32,782 bases of DNA from an uncultured Bacteroidota bacterium (GCA_937901015.1 CALCGQ010000025.1:1-32782); one strand, 5' to 3'; shown: positions 22,806-31,652, counted from the first letter of the stretch. Program-made: numbers and translations. The notes: generated by a model not told the origin, from the sequence alone.

Positions 22806-22880
22806 GGAATCAAAAAGTAGAACACTCCGCTTTTAGTGTTCACGCTAAAAGATTATCATCAAGATTCTTCAATGCATAAA

Positions 22881-22914
22881 AAAAACCGCTATCCAGGATA
22901 TGAATAGCGGTTTG
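22881..22914 (-). terminator. Intrinsic terminator of the Omp28-like gene (possibly bidirectional)
   Basis: AACCGCTAT (22884-22892) pairs with ATAGCGGTT (22904-22912). On the minus strand the stem is followed by an eight-T run. It lies 20 bases past the stop at 22935, and priA converges from the other side. Confidence 0.85.
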
Positions 22915-22934
22915 TGGTTAATGATTGTGAATTA

Positions 22935-24665
22935 TTATTTTGTTACTAATACTTTCTTAGTAATAACTTGATTGTTCATTTGAATTTTCACAAAGTAAAT
23001 TCCTTGTTGCATATCTGCAGAACTAAATTGGATGGTATGTGCACCATTGCTAAGTTCTCCATTATGTAGGTCTGCAACTTTCTTACCCAATAAATCAAAT
23101 ACAGATACCATAACATTACTTGAGTTAATTAGGTTGAACTCAATGTTGGCATTATTAGTAATTGGGTTAGGGTGAATAGAAATATCTTCTGCTGTCATTT
23201 CTTCTTCAATATCAACAATCATACCTCTTGCAAGGTCAGCCATTGCTGAATAAGTGAAGTCATTACCTTCCCAAATAATTTCATTATCCTCATCAGTAAT
23301 TAGATAAAACCCACCTGATAATCCTTGACCGGAAGCATCATTTAAATATAGTGAATAACATCCAACTTCAGGAAGAGAAACTGGTGAAATCTGGAAACCT
23401 GTATTGGTATATGGTCCGCCTTCTGCAACAATAGCACCTTCACTATCTGTGATATTCCATGTTACATCTCCAGGATTAGCATCGATTTTTACACCGAAGT
23501 TGATATTTTCAGGGAAGTTTTGAGATCCGTATCCTGTACTGTTGAAGTGGTCGTTTTGAGGTAGTTGATCTTGTTGGCCATTCGGCATAACACTTTCAAT
23601 ACTAACAACATTATTATCAGTAGCTGTAAACTCAATAATTGGTAATTCCACAACCTCAAAATCCAATTGATTTAAGTTACCTGTCCATGAATGAGTCATT
23701 TCATCACCACCATTTACTGAATAAACGAAATCAAGACTAGTTAGAGCAATTTCACCGTAGTTTTTAAGTGTTACTACAGGAGTCATCTCATTTGAGCAAA
23801 ATGTCTGAGGAACAAGGGCTGAATAAATAGCAGCATCATAATCATTGGATTCCATAAATGTTATATCTCCGGCAGTGTTGCCGCTAACAACTTCTTGGTT
23901 AGTTTCTGTTACATAAGCAAGTATTTCAAGATCTTCCAATATTACATCAACATCATAAAAGTCCATGGGAAGTTCATAAGCAAAAGTATTTGAATATAGA
24001 GAACCTTCTGTTGTTTCAGTGATTTCAACACCCCATTGTCCTGTTAAGAAATGACGGAGCATGTGCATGTGCTTATAATTATTTCCTGCACCTCCACCAG
24101 TTTGAGGTCCATAAATATTATTTTGAGTAATTGCAACATTGAGTTTGTTAGTTGATTCAGGGCTATCACCTGTGTAATAAACCTCAACTTGAACAATAAG
24201 CTGACGTGTAGATGTTACTATTGTAGCCTCGAGACCTACATTTAAATAACTAGCTTCACCCATGATAATATTTGCAGCAGAACTCCATCGATTTCTACTC
24301 ATGGCTGTTCCAGTTCCTTGTGACCAGCCTGGGAATAAGTGACGATTAACAGTTCCTGCAGGATAACCAGCAACGCCAGCTTGTCCGTCAATTGCACCTC
24401 CCCATTGTGTTCTGTAATCAGGTTCAGAACCTGAAGGCACAGCAAAAGACCCAGAGTGGATATTAATTAAAAAAACATCATCCGGATTTGCATTCTGGAT
24501 TCCTTGGGCTATGGCATGTCCGTCTGGGCAAAATACACAGTGTATGCCTGTAAACTCCTCAAGAATAACGTTTTTATTCTCAGGATCAGTACCAACTATA
24601 TTCTGAGCCAAAATGGCTGTTGTAGAAAATAGTAATACAAAAAATAGAGTAGTAAATTTTTTCAT
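22935..24665 (-). CDS. Omp28-related secreted protein with T9SS type A sorting domain
   Basis: From the ATG at 24665 this encodes 576 residues; an ATG three codons upstream is an alternative. Signal peptide MKKFTTLFFVLLFSTTAILA. The mature N-terminal domain is Omp28/thioredoxin-like: NVILEEFTGIHCVFCPDGHA with C43-x-x-C46, then VFLINIHSGSF and QAGVAGYPAGTVNRH with a cis-Pro-like YPAG. A middle beta-sandwich region follows. The C-terminal domain (about 500-576) has the type A pattern IHPNPITNNANIEF, VFDLLGKKVADL, GIYFVKIQ and the basic end KKVLVTK. The protein should cross the outer membrane by the type IX system and stay at the surface. A surface redox or disulfide role is possible but unproven. 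It is divergent from two other T9SS cargo genes. Confidence 0.9.
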   Translation of the reverse strand: MKKFTTLFFVLLFSTTAILAQNIVGTDPENKNVILEEFTGIHCVFCPDGHAIAQGIQNANPDDVFLINIHSGSFAVPSGSEPDYRTQWGGAIDGQAGVAGYPAGTVNRHLFPGWSQGTGTAMSRNRWSSAANIIMGEASYLNVGLEATIVTSTRQLIVQVEVYYTGDSPESTNKLNVAITQNNIYGPQTGGGAGNNYKHMHMLRHFLTGQWGVEITETTEGSLYSNTFAYELPMDFYDVDVILEDLEILAYVTETNQEVVSGNTAGDITFMESNDYDAAIYSALVPQTFCSNEMTPVVTLKNYGEIALTSLDFVYSVNGGDEMTHSWTGNLNQLDFEVVELPIIEFTATDNNVVSIESVMPNGQQDQLPQNDHFNSTGYGSQNFPENINFGVKIDANPGDVTWNITDSEGAIVAEGGPYTNTGFQISPVSLPEVGCYSLYLNDASGQGLSGGFYLITDEDNEIIWEGNDFTYSAMADLARGMIVDIEEEMTAEDISIHPNPITNNANIEFNLINSSNVMVSVFDLLGKKVADLHNGELSNGAHTIQFSSADMQQGIYFVKIQMNNQVITKKVLVTK

Positions 24666-25069
24666 AGTTATCATTATTTAATTTTAAATTTCAAGATTTG
24701 ACAAGCAAAGGTAATATTAATTTACACAAAAAATTTTTACAAAATGGACGATAACGCATCCTTTTACATACAACCTGACAGTATTAGGCCTTTTCCGGTT
24801 GTCCTATTAACAACTATTTAACAATAATTGTTTTCATGATTTAACATTTAGTACCAAAATTATTATTATTTATTCTTGATTATTAGATCATTAAAAATCA
24901 ATTATATAAACTGGTCTAATAATTTTATTCAGGCAACCTATTGTAATAAGAAACTGTCATATTATTCGTAAAAGCAGTTATTAGTAAATTATTTGTCCAA
25001 TAATTATTATTTTTGCAAAAAGGTTTGGTATAGTATTTGTTTAAAATTATGTAAAATTAAATTATAACT
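24666..25069. promoter_or_regulatory. AT-rich divergent control region of T9SS cargo genes
   Basis: No gene is seen in these 404 bases. On the minus strand TACCTTTG (24713-24706) matches TAnnTTTG and would serve the Omp28-like gene with a leader of about 37 bases. On the plus strand TATTTTTG (25008-25015) would serve the gene at 25070 with a leader of about 50 bases. A short palindrome AACAAT-A-ATTGTT lies between. Confidence 0.45.
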
Positions 25070-25801
25070 ATGAAAAAAATATTACTTTCAATCGCGGTAA
25101 TTTTAGTTACCATTTTCTACACTAATGCACAGTCTTTAAGTCTATCATGGGATGGCGAGACAATAGGAGATACTGTTGTTATTGCTCCTGCTGATGAAAC
25201 TGTTACTGAGATAGTTTTTGAAGCTATTGTTCACAATGATTCTGATAAAGGCGTAAATGTAAAAGTCGTTAGAGAAGAAGTTTCACTTGTTGAAAATTCA
25301 GTTAATTACTTCTGTTGGGGCGCTTGTTATCCTCCAACAATAGACTCTTCAGGTATGACTATGTTTCTTCCTGCAGGTGGTCAAAGTGGTGATGCAGATT
25401 TTTCTGGACATTATGAAATTCACGAAACTGTTGGCTTATCGGTAGTTAAATTTACTTATTATGATCTTGACAATCCAGATGATAACCTTGTTGTTGTTGT
25501 TAAGTTTGATACAAGACCTAGTGGTATTGATGAGTCTATACTAAGAAATATTAAGGTGTCGGATATTTATCCAAATCCTGCAGTTAATTATGTGGACTTA
25601 GATTATAATCTTCCTATAGAAGTTGAAACTGCTAGTGTTAAACTAGTTAATTTATTGGGCTCAGTTGTTAAGGAACAACAAATGGATAAAGCAAATGGCA
25701 AACTTAGAATGGATATAACAAATCTTAATGATGGTATCTATTTCTATTCAATATTTGTTAATGGCGAAGCATACAAAACTAAAAAGCTTATTGTAAAATA
25801 A
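25070..25801 (+). CDS. Small secreted T9SS type A sorting-domain protein, tandem paralogue 1
   Basis: A 243-residue protein with a signal peptide (MKKILLSIAVILVTIFYTNA, cut before Q21). A single beta-sandwich-like domain (about 21-160) carries NYFCWGACYPP with C82 and C86, a motif I associate with small Bacteroidota T9SS cargo. A type A C-terminal domain follows (YPNPAVNYVDLDYNL, VNLLGSVVKEQ, GIYFYSIFVNG, KKLIVK). It is expected at the cell surface or released. The next gene is a diverged copy. Function unknown; proximity to the Omp28-like CxxC protein may matter because this copy keeps a Cys pair. It has its own promoter and terminator. Confidence 0.85.
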   Translation: MKKILLSIAVILVTIFYTNAQSLSLSWDGETIGDTVVIAPADETVTEIVFEAIVHNDSDKGVNVKVVREEVSLVENSVNYFCWGACYPPTIDSSGMTMFLPAGGQSGDADFSGHYEIHETVGLSVVKFTYYDLDNPDDNLVVVVKFDTRPSGIDESILRNIKVSDIYPNPAVNYVDLDYNLPIEVETASVKLVNLLGSVVKEQQMDKANGKLRMDITNLNDGIYFYSIFVNGEAYKTKKLIVK

Positions 25802-25848
25802 GCATTGGTGAAAATTTAGATCGAATAATGATCTTTAATAAATCATAG

Positions 25849-25883
25849 AACCCGTGCTGATTTTTATCAGGGCGGGTTTTTTT
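25849..25883 (+). terminator. Intrinsic terminator between the two paralogues
   Basis: AACCCG-tg-CTGAT (25849-25861), a 4-base loop, then ATCAG-gg-CGGGTT (25866-25878) and a T run. The two central mismatches form a small internal loop. Confidence 0.8.
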
Positions 25884-25897
25884 ATGCTATTATTGAT

Positions 25898-25905
25898 TAA
25901 ATTTG
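25898..25905 (+). promoter_or_regulatory. -7 element TAAATTTG for paralogue 2
   Basis: TAnnTTTG match just after the terminator, giving a leader of about 25 bases. It suggests that the paralogues are separate transcription units. Confidence 0.4.
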
Positions 25906-25933
25906 CTGATATAAATATTAAAATCCTACCCCC

Positions 25934-26662
25934 ATGAAAAAAATACTACTTTCTATTTTAATTATGATTTCCTTTTTTGGCGTTGTAAACGCTCAGATCT
26001 ACACATTGTCGGTCGACGGAGAGATCCTAGGAGATACAGTTATCATTTATGGTGATCCAGAATCACCAGGTATGCAGTTTGAAGCTGTGTTTACCAATAA
26101 TGATGACGTTGGTGCAGATATTCAAGTTATCAGACATGTAATTTCTGAAATTGAAGAATCTTCAAACTATTTTAGATGGGTTGCAACATACAGTCCAACA
26201 ACTAATATGTCGGGCGAGTCACTGTTTTTAGCACCTGGTGAATCTTCTCCTGACGATTCCTTTATTTCTTATTATTCTCCTGGAGGAATAGTTGGAAAAA
26301 CTCTTATTGAATTCAAATTCCAAAATACAGGTGTTGAAAATAAGTTTATTAAGATCGTATTGCAATTTGATACAACAACTGATGATATAGGTGAGAATAT
26401 ACTAAACAATATGTCTGTATCCAATATTTATCCAAATCCGGCTTCAGATATGGTAAATTTAAATTTTGATTTTCCATTGGAAGTTAAGGAAGCTGAAGTT
26501 AAAATTATGAATGTGCTTGGTTCGGTTGTTTCCGAGCAAAATATAGACACAAAAAGTAACAAGGCTAGTATTGATATTTCTAACATTAATGATGGAATAT
26601 ACTTTTATTCAATTCTCATTAATGGAGAAATTTACAAAACTGAGAAGTTAATTGTAAAGTAA
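25934..26662 (+). CDS. Small secreted T9SS type A sorting-domain protein, tandem paralogue 2
   Basis: A 242-residue protein, collinear with the preceding gene: signal peptide MKKILLSILIMISFFGVVNA, shared blocks VDGEILGDTVII, SNYFRWVATYSP, IYPNPASDMVNLNF, MNVLGSVVSEQN, NDGIYFYSILING and KLIVK. The two cysteines of paralogue 1 are replaced by Arg81 and Thr85, so the presumed disulfide or metal site is lost. The sorting domain is better conserved than the N-terminal domain. It arose by tandem duplication and has probably diverged in function. Secretion by T9SS is well supported; function is unknown. It converges on metK with a shared terminator. Confidence 0.85.
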   Translation: MKKILLSILIMISFFGVVNAQIYTLSVDGEILGDTVIIYGDPESPGMQFEAVFTNNDDVGADIQVIRHVISEIEESSNYFRWVATYSPTTNMSGESLFLAPGESSPDDSFISYYSPGGIVGKTLIEFKFQNTGVENKFIKIVLQFDTTTDDIGENILNNMSVSNIYPNPASDMVNLNFDFPLEVKEAEVKIMNVLGSVVSEQNIDTKSNKASIDISNINDGIYFYSILINGEIYKTEKLIVK

Positions 26663-26678
26663 GATCATTGTCATAACA

Positions 26679-26717
26679 AAAAAAGGCCCATAATGCATTG
26701 CATTACGGGCCTTTTTT
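26679..26717. terminator. Bidirectional intrinsic terminator (T9SS paralogue 2 / metK)
   Basis: GGCCCaTAATGC (26685-26696) pairs with GCATTAcGGGCC (26700-26711), with one A-C mismatch. It is flanked by an A run on the left and a T run on the right, so it works on both strands. Confidence 0.88.
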
Positions 26718-26729
26718 ATGTGCTTGTTA

Positions 26730-28016
26730 TTATAAGCTAAATGATTCTTTAACTTTGTCTACATAGTCAAGTTCTTCCCATTTGAAGAAATCCACCTTTT
26801 TAGTATAAATATCTACACCATTTCTATTTTCTTTGAATGTAGTATCATCTCCATTGTATCTAACTTCAATTTCTTCCGTAAATGGATCTCTACCAAAATG
26901 GCCGTAAGACGCAGTTCTTTCAAAAATGGGATTTTTAAGCCCAAAACGGGAAACAATAGCATAAGGTCTCATGTCAAAAATACCTTCAAGCTTACGAGCT
27001 ATTTCACCATCACTTAATTTAACATTTGCTGAACCATAAGTATCCACAAAGAAACCAACAGGCTCTGCAACACCAATTGCATATGCAACCTGAACAAGAA
27101 CTTTGTCTGCCACACCTGCAGCTACCATATTTTTTGCAATATGACGAGTTGCATAGGCTGCTGAACGGTCAACTTTTGATGAGTCTTTTCCTGAAAAAGC
27201 TCCACCACCATGAGCACCATGTCCACCATAAGTATCAACAATGATTTTTCTTCCTGTTAGTCCTGTATCGCCGTGAGGTCCACCTATTACAAATTTACCT
27301 GTAGGGTTAACAAGGATTCTCATATTGTTGCCAAAGAGTGCTTTTACTTTGTCGGAGTATTGATTTCTTACTCTTGGTATAAGTATATTTTCAACATCAG
27401 CTTTAATTGCTTTTTGCATATCTTCTTCAGTTGCAAAATCATCATGCTGAGTTGAAATAACGATTGTGTCAATTCTTAAAGCGTTACCGTTATCATCATA
27501 TTCAAGAGTTACCTGTGATTTTGAATCAGGTCGTAGGTATAACATATCTTTACCTTCACGTCTGATTTTTGCCATTTCATAAAGTAAATCATGGGAGATT
27601 TCAGTAGTGTAAGGCATGTAGTTTTCCATTTCCTTGTTAGCAAAACCAAACATCATTCCCTGATCGCCTGCGCCTTGCTCTTCAGCAGATTGTCTGACTA
27701 CACCTTGGTTAATGTCTGAACTTTGCTCATGCAAAGCACTTAGAACGGAACATGAGTCAGCATCAAATTGGTATTCTGCTTTTGTATAGCCAATACGTCT
27801 GATGACACCTCTGGCCACTTTCTGTAAATCCACATAAGCTGTGGTTTTTACTTCACCAGCAATCATTGCTAAACCAGTGGTTACTAGTGTTTCACATGCT
27901 ACTTTTGAATTTGGGTCCTGACGTAACATTTCGTCAAGTACACCATCTGAAATTTGATCAGATACTTTATCAGGATGACCTTCTGATACAGATTCTGATG
28001 TAAAATAATAAGACAT
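26730..28016 (-). CDS. metK: S-adenosylmethionine synthetase
   Basis: The 428-residue cytosolic enzyme makes SAM from methionine and ATP. Signatures: [20 protein letters not shown] near the N-terminus, [12 protein letters not shown] (adenine/P-loop-like segment), and [19 protein letters not shown] (triphosphate and metal binding). The length is that of the Bacteroidota form, longer than the roughly 385 residues of E. coli MetK. The gene is monocistronic. Its 5' leader carries a SAM-II-type riboswitch (28071-28126) behind a -7 element, so expression should fall when SAM is plentiful. Confidence 0.97.
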   Translation of the reverse strand: MSYYFTSESVSEGHPDKVSDQISDGVLDEMLRQDPNSKVACETLVTTGLAMIAGEVKTTAYVDLQKVARGVIRRIGYTKAEYQFDADSCSVLSALHEQSSDINQGVVRQSAEEQGAGDQGMMFGFANKEMENYMPYTTEISHDLLYEMAKIRREGKDMLYLRPDSKSQVTLEYDDNGNALRIDTIVISTQHDDFATEEDMQKAIKADVENILIPRVRNQYSDKVKALFGNNMRILVNPTGKFVIGGPHGDTGLTGRKIIVDTYGGHGAHGGGAFSGKDSSKVDRSAAYATRHIAKNMVAAGVADKVLVQVAYAIGVAEPVGFFVDTYGSANVKLSDGEIARKLEGIFDMRPYAIVSRFGLKNPIFERTASYGHFGRDPFTEEIEVRYNGDDTTFKENRNGVDIYTKKVDFFKWEELDYVDKVKESFSL

Positions 28017-28070
28017 ATCTTAAGTTTTAAGTTACTAATGTTGTAGGAAAGGTTGTGATTGCCGCGTAGG

Positions 28071-28126
28071 TTAAATTGCTTTAGCATTTTTTTTACGTGG
28101 TTGCAATCAATCAAATCTTTCCACTT
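28071..28126 (-). promoter_or_regulatory. SAM-II-type riboswitch in the metK leader
   Basis: Read on the minus strand, the leader shows stem P1 GTGG (28125-28122) with CCAC (28101-28098), the conserved loop GATTT (from about 28118), and ATTGCAACCACG. An A-rich linker and GCTAAA (about 28086-28081) follow. Pseudoknot pairing of loop GATTG with CAATT just after GCTAAA is present. This order (GAUUU...UUGCAnCCACGU...A-rich...GCUAAA) is that of the SAM-II (SAM_alpha) class, which folds as an H-type pseudoknot of about 52 nt and binds SAM. The start codon is about 55 bases further, so the expression platform is not the usual adjacent Shine-Dalgarno occlusion. Pairing was done by eye. Confidence 0.82.
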
Positions 28127-28144
28127 CGTTTAGAACGAGCATGC

Positions 28145-28152
28145 AAATGTAT
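28145..28152 (-). promoter_or_regulatory. -7 element TACATTTG for metK
   Basis: Exact TAnnTTTG match on the minus strand, about 20 bases upstream of the riboswitch aptamer; the start site would be near 28140. Confidence 0.5.
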
Positions 28153-28197
28153 AAAAAATATTAGGAATTGGAATCTTTATTGAAAAAAGAGGGAAAG

Positions 28198-28271
28198 TTG
28201 AGGGTTAAGAGGTTGTCAGGTTATGAAGTTGTCGAGTTATCAAGTTGTCGAGTTGTCGAGTTGTTGGGGTT
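28198..28271. repeat. Degenerate GAGTTGTC tandem repeat
   Basis: Units of about 9 bases (GAGTTGTC, AAGTTGTC, GGTTGTCAG) repeat with variation. Low-complexity, non-coding, between the metK promoter and gldA. Confidence 0.7.
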
Positions 28272-28275
28272 AAAG

Positions 28276-28293
28276 AATTAGTTATTGGATAAT
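28276..28293 (-). repeat. ATTATCCAATAACTAATT dispersed repeat copy
   Basis: The reverse complement is identical over 18 bases to 2861-2878. Confidence 0.75.
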
Positions 28294-28350
28294 AGTTGAT
28301 TGACATACTTAGCACTATTCAGATAACACAGTTAATTGAACAGACCCCAT

Positions 28351-28399
28351 CATTTTAGCATTTCATCATTGAATCATTCACTCATTGAATCATTGCCTC
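28351..28399 (-). repeat. AATGA-rich dispersed repeat, copy 2
   Basis: On the minus strand it starts at the gldA stop codon and contains AATGAGTGAATGATTCAAT (28386-28368) and TGAAATGCTA (28365-28356), both shared with copy 1 at 331-420. Confidence 0.75.
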
Positions 28400-29309
28400 A
28401 TTTAGTCAACCTTTGAAACACATCTTCCATCTTTGATTCATCCATTGAAAGTGAAAGTACATTGAATTTATTTTTCACTGCAAATTTAAAGATTGACTCT
28501 CGCAAGTCTTTTTCACCCACAGAAGAAAGATGCCATTGATTTTGTCCTAAGTTCTTAACTTTACTAATGCCGGGGATTTTTTCAAGAAGTTGCTTATTAA
28601 CCGATTCCTTAAACTCAACTTTATACACTGAAGTCTTATTGTCTTTTCTACTAAGATTATTAGGTGTGTCATCTGCAACAATCTTACCATTGTCGATAAT
28701 AATCACTCGATTACAAAGTGCTTCAACCTCTTGCATTATGTGTGTGGATAAGATTACTGTTTTTTCCTTACCAAGGTCAGTAATTATCTTTCTGATCTCA
28801 ACCAGTTGATTTGGATCAAGTCCGGATGTGGGTTCATCAAGAATTAGTATTTCAGGATCATGAATCAGAGCTTGTGCTAATCCTACACGCTGACGGTAGC
28901 CTTTTGATAGTTCTCCAATCTTCTTCTTTCTTTCAAGTCCCAGCCCTGTTAATTCGATTATCTCATCTACTTTTAACTTCACCTTGGAATGTCCAGGATA
29001 GGTCTTTAAAACAAATGAAAGATATTCTTTCACATACATATCATGATACAACGGATTGTGTTCCGGGAGATAGCCAATACGTTTTCTTATCTCAAAAGGA
29101 TTTTCTTGCACATCGTATCCATCAATAATTACTGATCCGGAAGAAGGAGGTACAAATGATGTGATTATTTTCATAAGTGTTGATTTGCCGGCTCCATTGG
29201 GGCCGAGTAATCCAATAACTTCACCTTTATTAATTGATAAACTAACATTGTCAAGAGCTTTTTGCTCCCCGTAATATTTGGTTATCCCTTCTATATCTAC
29301 TGTGATCAT
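28398..29309 (-). CDS. gldA: ABC transporter ATP-binding protein, GldA-like
   Basis: The 303-residue ATPase has Walker A GPNGAGKST (36-44), ABC signature LSKGYRQRVGLAQAL, Walker B ILILDEPTSGLDP and H-loop STHIM. The runs YGEQKALDNVSLSI, IGYLPEHNPLYHDMYVKEYL and LSKGYRQRVGLAQALIHDP closely match GldA of Flavobacterium, the ATPase of the GldA-GldF-GldG complex linked to gliding. The gene is also widespread in non-gliding Bacteroidota, so gliding is not proved. The permease genes gldF/gldG are not adjacent in this window. It follows the PcrA/UvrD helicase by 41 bases on the same strand and may be co-transcribed with it. The AATGA repeat begins right at its stop codon. Confidence 0.88.
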   Translation of the reverse strand: MITVDIEGITKYYGEQKALDNVSLSINKGEVIGLLGPNGAGKSTLMKIITSFVPPSSGSVIIDGYDVQENPFEIRKRIGYLPEHNPLYHDMYVKEYLSFVLKTYPGHSKVKLKVDEIIELTGLGLERKKKIGELSKGYRQRVGLAQALIHDPEILILDEPTSGLDPNQLVEIRKIITDLGKEKTVILSTHIMQEVEALCNRVIIIDNGKIVADDTPNNLSRKDNKTSVYKVEFKESVNKQLLEKIPGISKVKNLGQNQWHLSSVGEKDLRESIFKFAVKNKFNVLSLSMDESKMEDVFQRLTK

Positions 29310-29350
29310 CCTTATTGATTTTATGCAAAAATAATATAACGAAGATTATA

Positions 29351-31624
29351 TCATGAAATTATCTTAAGCTTAGCAAAACGAAGTAATAGGTTTTTGTTTC
29401 CTACACTGTTAAAATGCACTGTTGCTTTCTTGTTTGGTCCGTTTCCTTCAAGAGATATTATTTTACCTGAACCAAATTTAACATGTTCCACATTCATGCC
29501 AATCTGCAATTCTTCGGAATTCGATGGTTCTGAACTCTGGGATGTTTTTTGAGCAACAGGCTTAAGATTCCTTTTTCTAAGTACTGGCTTTTCCTGATTG
29601 AATTTAGTACTTGAGGAACTATCTGATCTTGGTGCTGAGAAATGTGGAACTGGCTTGTCAATTAAATTGCTGTCGATCTCATCCAAAAACCTACTTGGTT
29701 CTGTGATAGTAAAATTTCCCCATCGATATCTTGTTTCAGCATGAGATAATGTTACAGTTTCCATTGCTCTTGTAATCGCCACATAAAATAGCCTACGCTC
29801 TTCTTCAAGTTCAGTTCTAGTTGTGATCGACTGTATGGATGGAAATAAATTCTCCTCAAGTCCCACAATAAAAACATGAGGAAACTCAAGGCCTTTGGAT
29901 GCATGGATTGTCATCAAGGTAACTTTATCCTTATCTTCGTCATCATCATTATCAGCATCAGTAAGCAATGCAACATCAGCCATAAACTCATCAAGGGTTT
30001 TGATTATTGACAAATCGCCTTCGCTCTTTTCAATTGCTTTTTCAGTAAATTCTTTGATCCCGTTAAGTAGCTCCTCGATATTTTCAACACGGCTAATGGC
30101 CTCTGGTGTATCTTCATCTCTGAAAAACTTAAGGAGTCCGGTTGAGTTTGCAACATGATTGGCAACTTCAAATGCATCTTTTGTTTTGTTAAGAACAATA
30201 AAACTATTTATCATAGTGCTAAAGTTCTTTAACTTGGTTTGGATACCTGAGTTTACATTTAGGCCAAAATTATGAGGCTCATTAATAACCTGCCAAATAT
30301 TTACATTGTGGCTATCAGCACATACTATTATCTTTTCCATGGTGGTTTTACCAATTCCCCTTGCAGGAACATTGATAACACGCTGTAGTGCATCTTCATC
30401 ATTTTGATTAATGATTAATCGAAAGTATGAAAGGATATCTTTTATCTCTTTACGTGCATAAAATGACAAACCGCCATAAATCCTATAAGCTATATTCTTT
30501 TGTCGGAGTGCCTCTTCCAATGAACGTGACTGTGCATTTGTACGGTAAAGTATTGTAAACTTGTCGTTAGAAAGTTGGTTGTTCAATTTCATTTCAAAAA
30601 TCTGATTGGCAACCAGATTACCTTCCTCATTGTCGCTTGCTGCTTTTATGTAACCTATGCTTTCACCACTAGTGTTATCTGTCCAAACAGTTTTCTTTAT
30701 CTGATCTTTGTTGTACCCTATAATTTGATTAGCGGCCTCCACTATTGTTTTTGTTGAACGATAATTCTGCTCAAGCTTGAAAAGTTTAAAGTCGGGATAG
30801 TCACTCTTAAAATTCAGGATATTGCTAATGTTTGCACCACGGAATCCGTAAATACTCTGAGCATCATCACCAACAACACAAATTTGCTCAGTATTTGCAG
30901 CAAGTTTCTTTATAATCAAATATTGCGCATGGTTAGTATCCTGGTACTCATCAACAAGTATGTACTTGAATTTTTGCTGGTATTTGTAAAGTGCTTTCGG
31001 AAAACCTGAAAACAACAGGTATGTATTAAACAATAAGTCGTCGAAATCCATGGCATCAGCACGCTTTAACCTTGCTTGGTAGCGGGCATAAATTTCTTTT
31101 ATATATGGTTTTCGAGCACTGTCATCCGCAGTCTGAATATCTGGATCGTTAGCATAATCCTCAACACCAATTAATGAAGATTTTGCCATTGAAATACGGC
31201 TTGCTACAAATGAAGGGGCATATTGCTTTGGATCGAGCTTCATGTCGGCTATAACAGTCTTAATTAGTCTTTTACTATCGCTACTGTCATAAATAGTATA
31301 GTTAGAAGGATAACCCAGGTGTTGTCCCTCGATCCTCAGTATTTTTGCAAATACGGAGTGAAATGTTCCCATCCACACGTTTCTTGCATCACCATCCCCA
31401 ATTAGTTTTATAACCCTTTCTTTCATCTCTCGTGCAGCCTTATTTGTAAAGGTTAGTGCGAGGATGTTAAACGGATCAACACCTTTCGAGAGAAGATTAG
31501 CAATTCTATAGGTTAATACTCTGGTTTTGCCTGAACCAGCACCTGCAATTACCATTACGGCACCTTGAGTATGTACTACAGCTTCTAATTGTTCCTTGTT
31601 TAGTTTCTTTAAAAAATCGTCCAC
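29351..31624 (-). CDS. pcrA: ATP-dependent DNA helicase, PcrA/UvrD family
   Basis: The 757-residue SF1A 3'-5' helicase acts in excision repair and in removing proteins from DNA. The start codon is GTG at 31624; the Q-motif LNKEQLEAV begins at residue 8 and no upstream ATG fits. Motifs: Walker A GAGSGKT (28-34), Ia LALTFTNKAAREMKER, motif II ILVDEYQDTNHAQY, III VVGDDAQSIYGFRGA, IV LEQNYRST, V VTLMTIHASKGLEFPHVF and VI RRLFYVAITRAM. A Ser/Lys-rich linker leads to a C-terminal PcrA-type Tudor-like domain (GMNVEHVKFGSGKIISLEG). A -7 element lies at 31645-31652. It is the first gene of a probable pair with gldA. Confidence 0.94.
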   Translation of the reverse strand: MDDFLKKLNKEQLEAVVHTQGAVMVIAGAGSGKTRVLTYRIANLLSKGVDPFNILALTFTNKAAREMKERVIKLIGDGDARNVWMGTFHSVFAKILRIEGQHLGYPSNYTIYDSSDSKRLIKTVIADMKLDPKQYAPSFVASRISMAKSSLIGVEDYANDPDIQTADDSARKPYIKEIYARYQARLKRADAMDFDDLLFNTYLLFSGFPKALYKYQQKFKYILVDEYQDTNHAQYLIIKKLAANTEQICVVGDDAQSIYGFRGANISNILNFKSDYPDFKLFKLEQNYRSTKTIVEAANQIIGYNKDQIKKTVWTDNTSGESIGYIKAASDNEEGNLVANQIFEMKLNNQLSNDKFTILYRTNAQSRSLEEALRQKNIAYRIYGGLSFYARKEIKDILSYFRLIINQNDEDALQRVINVPARGIGKTTMEKIIVCADSHNVNIWQVINEPHNFGLNVNSGIQTKLKNFSTMINSFIVLNKTKDAFEVANHVANSTGLLKFFRDEDTPEAISRVENIEELLNGIKEFTEKAIEKSEGDLSIIKTLDEFMADVALLTDADNDDDEDKDKVTLMTIHASKGLEFPHVFIVGLEENLFPSIQSITTRTELEEERRLFYVAITRAMETVTLSHAETRYRWGNFTITEPSRFLDEIDSNLIDKPVPHFSAPRSDSSSSTKFNQEKPVLRKRNLKPVAQKTSQSSEPSNSEELQIGMNVEHVKFGSGKIISLEGNGPNKKATVHFNSVGNKNLLLRFAKLKIIS

Positions 31625-31644
31625 TTTATAATATATTATGCCTG

Positions 31645-31652
31645 CAAAATTA
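31645..31652 (-). promoter_or_regulatory. -7 element TAATTTTG for the helicase gene
   Basis: TAnnTTTG match on the minus strand with a leader of about 15 bases to the GTG start. Confidence 0.45.

Noticed and set aside
28198-28399. CRISPR-like array
   Set aside because: The units are about 8-9 bases, degenerate and without unique spacers; this is low-complexity tandem repeat.
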